A DNA stretch of 6,182 nt, from contig JAAWDC010000023.1 of the NCBI GenBank assembly GCA_022793565.1, forward strand, positions 1 through 6,182, in the 5' to 3' direction. The stretch's first letter is position 1; each line of letters opens with the position of its first letter. The position numbers and the translations under genes are program-made. This document shows positions 1-4,890 of the stretch, in pieces. The DNA comes from Bacilli bacterium. GTDB taxonomy: Bacteria > Bacillota_I > Bacilli_A > RF39 > UBA660. The notes under the pieces are model-generated. The model saw only the letters and a list, made by a program, of their open reading frames with translations. It searched no databases and was not told the origin of the DNA.

Positions 1-332
1 GAAGAAACCGGTAAAACACTAGGAGAAGATTCTAAAGAATTAGGAACTACAGAGTTCATAACAGCTGACTGATCTGTAACAGGAACACCCGTAGAAAAAG
101 GCTCAGAAGAAACCGGTAAAACACTAGGAGAAGATTCTAAAGAATTAGGAACTACAGAGTTCATAACAGCTGACTGATCTGTAACAGGAGCACTCGTAGA
201 AGAAGGCTCAGAAGAAACTGGTAAAACACTAGGAGAAGGTTCTAAAGAATTAGGAACTACAGAGTTCATAACAGCTGACTGATCAGTAACAGGAGCACTC
301 GTAGAAAGAGGCTCAGAAGAAACTGGTAAAAC
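1..332 (-). repeat. 105-bp tandem repeat array coding 35-residue units
   Basis: The motif gaagaaac[c/t]ggtaaaacac begins at 1, 106, 211 and 316, an exact 105-bp period that keeps the reading frame. In protein phase the units lie at 332-228, 227-123 and 122-18, with a fourth beginning at 17. By eye the units at 1-105 and 106-210 differ at three positions and those at 106-210 and 211-315 at five. Each unit begins VLPVSSEP and contains PVTDQSAVMNSVVPNSLE. Variable residues cluster in the stretch after EP (L/S/F-ST-S/G-A/V-P) and at the residue after LE (P or S). At 316-334 the DNA still matches, then decays; the protein before it (SPVVPDSSVSLPG) looks like an older, degenerate unit. The array continues beyond the left edge, so the copy number is unknown. 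Confidence 0.95.
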
Positions 333-617
333 ACCTGGCAAAGATACTGAAGAGTCAGGAACTACTGGACTTTCCACAACTGAAATAGGTTCCATGGAAG
401 GAGAAATAACATCCAAAATAGCAGTAGATTCTAAAACATCTATAGGTTCGGGAGTAGGACTTGAACTAAAATCATCTAATGTTTCAATCTCATCATCAAT
501 TGAAGTAGTTGTAGAAACTGCAACAGGACTTGGAACGCTAGGTTGCGTTAAAACTCCTCCTGTAACTGCTGTTGTATCTAAAACATTCCCTTGAACTGAA
601 TTAGTACCCATATCCAT
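1..617 (-). CDS. Val/Pro/Ser/Thr-rich tandem-repeat protein, N-terminal 205 residues (3' end outside window)
   Basis: An open frame runs on the minus strand from ATG at 617 to the left edge with no stop, so only the N-terminal 205 residues are visible. The start is supported by GGGGTGAT at about 621-628, seven bases from the ATG; a second in-frame ATG two codons later (611) is also possible. Residues 1-95 are non-repetitive but already rich in Ser, Thr, Pro and Val, with an acidic patch near residues 41-49 (DDEIETLDD). From residue 96 come three full 35-residue repeats (starting at 96, 131 and 166) and the start of a fourth at 201. There is no signal peptide and no hydrophobic segment in the visible part; Cys and aromatic residues are nearly absent, so this part is probably disordered. 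No convincing -35/-10 pair was found between it and the terminator at 677-719. No family was recognised. A surface stalk or a cytoplasmic disordered scaffold are both possible; the missing C-terminus (anchor or not) would decide. Confidence 0.85.
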   Translation of the reverse strand, partial: MDMGTNSVQGNVLDTTAVTGGVLTQPSVPSPVAVSTTTSIDDEIETLDDFSSSPTPEPIDVLESTAILDVISPSMEPISVVESPVVPDSSVSLPGVLPVSSEPLSTSAPVTDQSAVMNSVVPNSLEPSPSVLPVSSEPSSTSAPVTDQSAVMNSVVPNSLESSPSVLPVSSEPFSTGVPVTDQSAVMNSVVPNSLESSPSVLPVS

Positions 618-676
618 AAAATCACCCCGATTTTTTATATCCTTTTATCCTAGAATAATAATAACACAAAATAATT

Positions 677-719
677 AAAAAAAAAAGAGAAATGGTAGGT
701 TTTCCCATCCCACTTCTCT
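677..719 (-). terminator. Intrinsic terminator of the zinc-ribbon membrane protein gene
   Basis: Read on the minus strand, AGAGAAGTGGGATGGG (719-704), a TTT-flanked AAAA loop (703-700) and CCTACCATTTCTCT (699-686) form about 14 pairs including G-U pairs, with two single-base bulges. A run of about ten T follows (686-677). It starts about 12 bases after the TAG stop at 732-734. The plus-strand side is followed by no T-run, so it works in one direction. It separates the zinc-ribbon gene from the repeat-protein gene, which is therefore likely transcribed on its own or by readthrough. Confidence 0.85.
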
Positions 720-731
720 ATAAAATCTAAT

Positions 732-2237
732 CTATAGATCAAAATCATCCATATCTAGATCCTCATCATCTAGATCCCAATTAAAATCATCATTCTCAAG
801 ATCTGAATCACCAAAATCTACATCACTATTACCAAATAATTGAATAATAGAAGAAATAAACGGATGACTTTCTATAGCGTCTAACAAAGCCGCTTGATCG
901 TCAACAGACATCTCCTCAAATGGCTTAGCCTCTTCAATTCCTGATACATCTACCTTTTGATCAAAAACATACTGTACATTTGTAGTAATCTTTATAACAT
1001 CCTCTAATATAGTACCATCAGCTTTCATATCAAGAGTAAATTGATCTTGAGATTCAAAAGAATCCTTCTCATCTTTTTCTTTATGAACTAATTCAGTAAT
1101 AAACGATTGTCCATATAGGTTAAGCTCAATCTTTAAAGAACTCTCCGTTCCTTTTTTAGTATATGTCCCCTGATATGGGTATGTTAAAATAAATCCTGAA
1201 ATAGCTTTCTCATCTTTTTTATCTTCAATCTTCAACGTAAAATAATTCATCTTACTAGCTATATCAGTTACTTTAAATTCATTTACTCGATCATAATGAT
1301 AAAACTGAATCGCCACATCATCATCTGCAAATTCCTCCATCACAATATTATTAAATCCATAATAATAGATATTATAATAGAATAAAGGTTGATCCTTCTG
1401 CTTTTCCAATGTTTTAAGTTCCTGAATCGCTAATTCAATTTGACTAGAGAAAGATTCTTCACCCTCTGCATATGTCTTTTCAAGCATAGTCATTAAATCT
1501 TTATCATTCTTTATATCCTCTAAAATATCAATTAATACATGAGCAAATTTCTTTGTAGTGACTTTATAACTTATCTTGGTTGTCTTTTTTGTTCGATCCC
1601 CCAATGAAATCGTCTCTTTCGATTTTTTAAAACTACCACTATCAACATTCTTCTTTATGTTATCAAATACAATATCGATCAATTTCTCATAACTTATATT
1701 ATCAGTAGGTTGAAAAAAAGAAGAAAAATCCATATCTAAATAATGATACTGTTCTAAAACATCCTGAATCTTAAGATATAGTTTATGATCAGCCAAAATC
1801 CCATCAAGCCCAATTCCATTCTCTCCCAATAACATTTGAAGATTAACCTTAGATCTATCATTCTTTCGATCATCAGCACATGTAAATTTCAATTCAAATT
1901 CTTCAAATCCTAAAGAAAGCATAGGGTTCACTTCAAACAACAACTGAGTATCCATTTGTACTTGATTCCGTGAACTAAAATTTTCCATAAGTTGACTATT
2001 GTCATTTTCCAATCCCTTTTTTAGAAGACTACTCCAATTAGAAATACTTTGAAGGGCAATAGTCATAGGACTAGAGAGAGCAAAAAAACCACCTACCAAA
2101 AGACCAATAGAAACAACGGAAAGAATAACAGCAAAAATAGCCATATTACGATTTTTAGATTTCTGATTTTCTAACCCAAGACAATTTGGACATTTACCAT
2201 CTATTAACAATGTTCCACACTTTTCACAAACCATCAT
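732..2237 (-). CDS. Zinc-ribbon, single-pass membrane protein with large outside domain and acidic tail
   Basis: A 501-residue protein when started at ATG 2237. Order of parts: a zinc ribbon at residues 4-19 (C4-x2-C7, C16-x2-C19); a short basic linker (KSKNRN) at about 26-31; one transmembrane helix at about 32-54; then about 445 mostly polar residues with a single Cys. The basic linker before the helix predicts the ribbon in the cytoplasm and the rest outside. The outer part alternates short amphipathic strands and charged helices and ends in about 30 residues dominated by Asp/Glu (DLDDEDLDMDDFDL). The layout (ribbon, helix, outer domain) resembles that of TcaA-type cell-envelope proteins, but no sequence kinship is claimed. 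Upstream ATGs at 2252 and 2249 are less likely: a TATACT -10 at 2259-2264 puts the transcript start near 2252, and GGAG at 2244-2247 lies six bases before ATG 2237 (nine before ATG 2234). The gene is divergent from the radical SAM gene. Substrate and role are unknown. Confidence 0.9.
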   Translation of the reverse strand: MMVCEKCGTLLIDGKCPNCLGLENQKSKNRNMAIFAVILSVVSIGLLVGGFFALSSPMTIALQSISNWSSLLKKGLENDNSQLMENFSSRNQVQMDTQLLFEVNPMLSLGFEEFELKFTCADDRKNDRSKVNLQMLLGENGIGLDGILADHKLYLKIQDVLEQYHYLDMDFSSFFQPTDNISYEKLIDIVFDNIKKNVDSGSFKKSKETISLGDRTKKTTKISYKVTTKKFAHVLIDILEDIKNDKDLMTMLEKTYAEGEESFSSQIELAIQELKTLEKQKDQPLFYYNIYYYGFNNIVMEEFADDDVAIQFYHYDRVNEFKVTDIASKMNYFTLKIEDKKDEKAISGFILTYPYQGTYTKKGTESSLKIELNLYGQSFITELVHKEKDEKDSFESQDQFTLDMKADGTILEDVIKITTNVQYVFDQKVDVSGIEEAKPFEEMSVDDQAALLDAIESHPFISSIIQLFGNSDVDFGDSDLENDDFNWDLDDEDLDMDDFDL

Positions 2238-2243
2238 ACCACA

Positions 2244-2247
2244 CTCC
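2244..2247 (-). promoter_or_regulatory. Ribosome binding site deciding the start of the zinc-ribbon protein
   Basis: GGAG on the minus strand, six bases before ATG 2237 and nine before ATG 2234. The longer reading from ATG 2252 would place this site inside the gene and has no ribosome site of its own upstream. Confidence 0.65.
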
Positions 2248-2258
2248 ATCATACTATT

Positions 2259-2264
2259 AGTATA
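2259..2264 (-). promoter_or_regulatory. Putative -10 box for the zinc-ribbon protein gene
   Basis: TATACT on the minus strand matches TATAAT in five of six bases. The -35 region (about 2281-2287) is a T-rich stretch with only a poor match to TTGACA. The expected transcript start is near 2252, which gives a leader of about 15 bases before ATG 2237. Confidence 0.45.
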
Positions 2265-2333
2265 GAATAAAATCTCTAAAAAAGAAATAAAAACTTGTAT
2301 TTTTAAAAAGGCTCCAAAGAAAACAAATTTTTA

Positions 2334-2342
2334 TGATATACT
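2334..2342 (+). promoter_or_regulatory. Putative extended -10 promoter of the radical SAM gene
   Basis: TGATATACT at 2334-2342 is an extended -10 (TGn plus TATACT). No good -35 is seen at 2313-2319, which is common for extended -10 promoters. The expected transcript start is near 2349, downstream of the in-frame ATG at 2333, so translation should begin at 2360. The resulting leader would be very short (about 11 bases), with the ribosome site at its very 5' end. Confidence 0.5.
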
Positions 2343-2348
2343 ACCAAC

Positions 2349-2353
2349 GAGGG
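2349..2353 (+). promoter_or_regulatory. Ribosome binding site deciding the start of the radical SAM gene
   Basis: GAGGG followed by six bases and ATG at 2360. The upstream ATG at 2333 has no ribosome site and sits beside the -10 box. Confidence 0.75.
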
Positions 2354-2359
2354 ATTTCT

Positions 2360-3316
2360 ATGAAAAACAAATTCAAGTACAGTAATTCAAATAAAAGATA
2401 TCATACACTAGATTATTTTTATAAACAAAAATTTGGTAAAAAAGTATGTAAAATAAGTTTAAATGGGGGATTCACATGCCCAAATAAAGATGGCACTAAA
2501 GGGTTTGGTGGCTGTATTTATTGTTCAAAATTAGGAAGTGGCGATTATGCTGGACAAAAAGAAAAGGATATCATCACCCAATTTAATGACATCAAAAGTA
2601 TAATGGAAAAGAAATGGAACGATGCTTTATATATTGGATATTTTCAAGCCAATACAAATACATATGCAAAAGTAGATGTATTAAAAGAAAAATACGAACC
2701 CATTCTAAAACAAAAAAATGTAATCGGAATCAATATTGCAACCCGTCCAGATGCCATTTCTAAAGAATGTCTAGACTATTTAGAAGAATTGTCCAAAAGA
2801 ACTTTTCTAAACATAGAACTTGGACTACAAACAATCCATGAGACAACTACAACTTTAATTAACCGCGGTCATGACTTAGAATGTTTTAATCAAATGGTAA
2901 CAGAACTAAGGAAAAGAAATATCAATGTTGTTGTTCACTTAATCAACGGTCTTCCATATGAAACAAAAGAAATGATGATCGATACTATAAAACATATCAA
3001 TACTCTAGATATTCAAGGCATTAAAATCCATATGCTACACGTGATTAAAGATACAAAACTAGAACAAATATATCAAAAAGAACAATTCCATATTTTAACA
3101 AAAGAAGAATATATTGATATCGTCATTGATCAATTAGAACTTTTAAGACCAGAAATCGTAATCCATAGAATTACAGGAGATCCTGTAAAAGAAGAACTAA
3201 TAGAACCCACTTGGCTTACTAAAAAATTCTGTGTCTTAAATGATATCGATAAAGAAATGGTAAAAAGAGACTCCTATCAAGGGAAAAAATTACAACAAAA
3301 CAAAAAAGAGAGTTAA
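2360..3316 (+). CDS. ytqA: YtqA/YhcC-family radical SAM protein (MnmL-like)
   Basis: A 318-residue radical SAM enzyme, about the usual length of B. subtilis YtqA. The iron-sulfur cysteines are C40, C52 and C55, with the Cx11Cx2C spacing of this family in place of the common Cx3Cx2C, set in NGGFTCPNKDG and GGCIYCS. Other family blocks follow: IGYFQANTNTYA (92-103), NIATRPDAI (125-133), ELGLQT (153-158), HLINGLPYET (193-202) and GIKIHMLH further on. Members of the YtqA branch in B. subtilis and Streptococcus mutans have been linked to conversion of cmnm5(s2)U to the aminomethyl/methylaminomethyl form at tRNA position 34 (name MnmL), with the methyltransferase MnmM encoded next door. Here no methyltransferase follows; the gene is alone, divergent from the zinc-ribbon protein and convergent with the SPFH gene. 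Start chosen at ATG 2360 (GAGGG six bases upstream), nine codons after ATG 2333. Family assignment is firm; the tRNA role is inferred from homology. Confidence 0.95.
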   Translation: MKNKFKYSNSNKRYHTLDYFYKQKFGKKVCKISLNGGFTCPNKDGTKGFGGCIYCSKLGSGDYAGQKEKDIITQFNDIKSIMEKKWNDALYIGYFQANTNTYAKVDVLKEKYEPILKQKNVIGINIATRPDAISKECLDYLEELSKRTFLNIELGLQTIHETTTTLINRGHDLECFNQMVTELRKRNINVVVHLINGLPYETKEMMIDTIKHINTLDIQGIKIHMLHVIKDTKLEQIYQKEQFHILTKEEYIDIVIDQLELLRPEIVIHRITGDPVKEELIEPTWLTKKFCVLNDIDKEMVKRDSYQGKKLQQNKKES

Positions 3317-3336
3317 TAAAGATTAAACTCTCTTTT
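3302..3336. terminator. Bidirectional hairpin terminator overlapping the end of ytqA
   Basis: AAAAGAGAGTT-AAT (3304-3317), loop AAAG, then ATT-A-AACTCTCTTTT (3322-3336): eleven continuous pairs plus three inner pairs past a one-base bulge. The 5' arm contains the last codons and the TAA stop of ytqA (3314-3316). On the plus strand only TTTT then GTCT follows, a modest tract. On the minus strand six T (3307-3302) then G and more T follow, so it looks stronger in the minus direction, closing the nfeD-SPFH transcript and the small ORF. Confidence 0.75.
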
Positions 3337-3409
3337 GTCTATGTTCTAGAACATTTACATAGTAACGCTTACCAAATCGATACAATTTCCTGTACCAACC
3401 TTTCGACAT
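3323..3409 (-). CDS. Candidate small basic, aromatic protein (28 residues)
   Basis: An open frame on the minus strand from ATG 3409 to TAA at 3323-3325, lying between the SPFH gene and the terminator at 3302-3336. GGTGAT at 3414-3419 is a plausible ribosome site, its GG eight bases from ATG 3409. In-frame ATGs at 3415 and 3421 would extend it to 32 residues (MVMV added). The peptide begins MSKGWYRKLYRFGKRYY and ends in HRQKRV. It has nine Lys/Arg against one Glu and six aromatic residues in positions 5-17, which suggests an amphipathic peptide binding membrane or nucleic acid. By eye its base composition is closer to that of coding DNA than to the other, more AT-rich gaps in this window. It would be the third gene of the nfeD-SPFH transcript. 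No family was recognised. A chance frame of this length in a gap is quite possible, so the call is tentative. Confidence 0.4.
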   Translation of the reverse strand: MSKGWYRKLYRFGKRYYVNVLEHRQKRV

Positions 3410-3423
3410 AACCATCACCATTT

Positions 3424-3468
3424 ATAGTGTAAGTAAAATCCACCGATTTATACACTATTTTTTATTTT
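3424..3468 (+). terminator. Plus-strand hairpin and T-tract embedded in the end of the SPFH gene
   Basis: ATAGTGTA (3424-3431) pairs with TACACTAT (3451-3458); inside it TAAAATC pairs with GATTTA around a CACC loop with small bulges, about 14 pairs in all. On the plus strand TTTTTT (3458-3463), A, then TTTT follow, a good intrinsic terminator for transcripts arriving from ytqA. The T-tract is the complement of the Lys/Asn codons that end the SPFH gene. On the minus strand the same hairpin sits directly at that gene's TAG and has no T-tract after it, so it should not stop transcription there but could protect the 3' end or cap the message. Confidence 0.6.
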
Positions 3469-4345
3469 CTTTTTTCCCGATTGTCTCTGCCAAAACTGTT
3501 CCTGCTGTAACAAGATTTTGTAAATCACTTGGAACAATAATCTTTGTAGATTGACCATTTGCTACTTCAACCATTGCCTCAAAACTTTTTAATCTTAAAA
3601 CAGACTCATCAGCACCAGCTTCTTTTAATAAACGAATTCCTTGGGCAGTAGCTTCTTGAATCTTAACAATTGCTTGTGCTTCACCTTCTGCTTCACGAAT
3701 ATGTGTTTCACGTTTCGCATCTGCTCTTAAAATAGCACTTTCCTTCTCACCTTCAGCGATAAGAATAGCTGCTTTCTTTTCTCCTTCTGCTTGAAGAATT
3801 TTTTCACGTCTTTCACGTTCAGCTCTCATTTGTTTTTCCATAGCTTCTTGAATATCACGTGGAGGAATAATATTTTTAACCTCTACACGATTTACTTTAA
3901 TTCCCCAAGGATCTGTAGCCTCATCCAAAATAGATCTCATTTTTGTATTAATAATATCACGGCTCGTTAATGTTTGATCAAGCTCTAATTCACCAATGAT
4001 ATTACGTAATGTGGTAGCAGTTAAATTCTCGATTGCATTCACTGGATTATCTACCCCATAAGTATATAATTTTGGATCTGTAATTTGAAAATAAACAACT
4101 GTATCAATTTGCATTGTTACGTTATCCTTTGTAATAACTGGCTGTGGTGCGAAATCTTTTACAATTTCTTTTAAACTTAGATCGCTCGCTACACGATCAA
4201 TAAATGGAATTACATAATGTAACCCTGTTTGTAAGGTCGTATGATATGACCCCAAACGTTCAATAACTTTTGCTCTTGATTGTGGAATTATTTTTACTCC
4301 AAAAACAACAATCAATAATAAAATAATAAGAATGATCCATCCCAT
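3455..4345 (-). CDS. qmcA: SPFH/band 7 membrane protein, QmcA/slipin type
   Basis: A 296-residue stomatin-like membrane scaffold, close to E. coli QmcA (about 305). Parts: an N-terminal membrane segment at 2-17; the start of the band 7 domain at PQSRAKVIERLG (21-32); the conserved TLRNIIGELELDQTL (112-126) and DPWGIKVNRVEVKNIIPP (145-162); then a charged coiled coil at about 165-240; and an Ala/Val-rich C-terminal part ending in a Lys-rich tail. The coiled coil carries AEGE at 186, 197 and 219 with ADAK at 208, an 11-residue (hendecad) period. SPFH proteins of this branch form oligomeric rings or microdomains in the cytoplasmic membrane with NfeD-type partners and are tied to quality control of membrane proteins; the exact client here is unknown. 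The partner gene is immediately upstream (three bases between stop and start), and AGGAGG inside the last codons of nfeD, eight bases before ATG 4345, implies coupled translation. Confidence 0.93.
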   Translation of the reverse strand: MGWIILIILLLIVVFGVKIIPQSRAKVIERLGSYHTTLQTGLHYVIPFIDRVASDLSLKEIVKDFAPQPVITKDNVTMQIDTVVYFQITDPKLYTYGVDNPVNAIENLTATTLRNIIGELELDQTLTSRDIINTKMRSILDEATDPWGIKVNRVEVKNIIPPRDIQEAMEKQMRAERERREKILQAEGEKKAAILIAEGEKESAILRADAKRETHIREAEGEAQAIVKIQEATAQGIRLLKEAGADESVLRLKSFEAMVEVANGQSTKIIVPSDLQNLVTAGTVLAETIGKKENKK

Positions 4346-4348
4346 AAT

Positions 4349-4774
4349 TTAGTCCTCCTCCTTTACTTCTTTTACGGACAATTTGACTCCTTCTATAGAA
4401 AGTATCTCTACTTTACTACCAACATTAATTTTTTTATTTGCTACTGCAGTCCAACGTTTCCCATCTACCTTTACTTCCCCAGGATTTAATTTCGTAATTT
4501 CTTCAGTCACTACTCCTATTTTCCCGATCACACGATCTAGATTCGTTGGAATAGGGTCTTTAGTACGAATTCTCTTAACAAAACTTTTTGTAAAAACTAA
4601 AGTTATAAAACTTACAATAACAAATACTGCAATCTGTAACGTCGTATCACTCGATACCAAACTAACTGTAAAACTAGCTAACGCACCAATCGCAAACCAG
4701 ATAGACACCAAGTTTATCGTAATCAACTCAAAAACTGCCAGTGCTACAAAAATGATCATCCAAATAGAACTCAT
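4349..4774 (-). CDS. nfeD: NfeD-like membrane protein, short form, partner of the SPFH protein
   Basis: A 141-residue protein from ATG 4774. Three transmembrane segments at about 4-20, 22-41 and 46-62 are followed by a soluble OB-fold domain with the usual NfeD signposts: GKIGVV (84-89), GEVKVDGKRWTAVA (99-112) and INVGSKVEI (116-124). This is the short NfeD1b-like form without the N-terminal serine protease domain, the kind that pairs with QmcA/paraslipin (YbbK-QmcA in E. coli). Role by homology: a membrane partner that binds or regulates the SPFH oligomer. A reading from TTG at 4789 would add five residues, but the promoter at 4799-4827 puts the transcript start near 4792, leaving no room for a ribosome site before the TTG; GGGAAGTGAG lies just before ATG 4774. 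It is the first gene of its transcript; TAA at 4349-4351 is three bases from the next ATG. Confidence 0.92.
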   Translation of the reverse strand: MSSIWMIIFVALAVFELITINLVSIWFAIGALASFTVSLVSSDTTLQIAVFVIVSFITLVFTKSFVKRIRTKDPIPTNLDRVIGKIGVVTEEITKLNPGEVKVDGKRWTAVANKKINVGSKVEILSIEGVKLSVKEVKEED

Positions 4775-4798
4775 ATTCTCACTTCCCAATCTACCTAC

Positions 4799-4827
4799 AT
4801 TATACTACAAAATATAATTTTTTTCCA
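4799..4827 (-). promoter_or_regulatory. Sigma-A-type promoter of the nfeD-SPFH operon
   Basis: On the minus strand TGGAAA (4827-4822), a 17-base spacer and a perfect TATAAT (4804-4799). The -35 matches TTGACA in four of six bases. Transcription should begin near 4792, giving a leader of about 18 bases before ATG 4774. It lies after the terminator of the upstream 423-codon gene, which fits an independent operon. Confidence 0.75.
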
Positions 4828-4842
4828 CTATAACTTATGTAG

Positions 4843-4888
4843 AAGAAGAAAAAAAAAGAACAAAAAAAGAGAAGAATAAAATCCCTCT
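4843..4888 (-). terminator. Probable terminator of the 423-codon gene, in a long pyrimidine tract
   Basis: After the TAA at 4891-4893 the minus strand forms a short stem (AGAGGG-A at 4888-4882 with T-TCTTCTCT at 4875-4868, about seven pairs with G-U and a bulge). A remarkable pyrimidine run follows down to 4841: TTTTTTT, GTTC, nine T, then CTTCTTCT. The stem is weak; the T-tract is strong. A sigma-A promoter follows at once, so ending transcription here makes sense. Confidence 0.5.
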
Positions 4889-4890
4889 AT

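Noticed and set aside
1..334. Regular repeats considered as a CRISPR array or non-coding satellite
   Set aside because: The 105-bp units adjoin directly with no unique spacers, and the array stays open in one frame with mostly protein-conservative changes.
394..594. Plus-strand open frame of 66 codons
   Set aside because: It lies antisense to the repeat-protein gene, has no ribosome site, and its Ser/Val/Thr-rich make-up mirrors the codons of the opposite strand.
3341..3354. Perfect 14-base palindrome ATGTTCTAGAACAT considered as an operator
   Set aside because: It is not near a promoter, does not match the Gram-positive SOS box, and lies inside the candidate small ORF; chance cannot be excluded.
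4787..4789. TTG start for the NfeD-like protein
   Set aside because: It sits about three bases from the predicted transcript start, so no ribosome site could precede it; ATG 4774 fits better.
4383..4817. Plus-strand open frame of 144 codons
   Set aside because: It is the shadow of nfeD, which has clear family features, a promoter and a coupled downstream partner.
4841..4876. 36-base purine run on the plus strand (one C) considered as a triplex-forming or regulatory tract
   Set aside because: It is explained more simply as the T-rich tail of the minus-strand terminator in an AT-rich genome.
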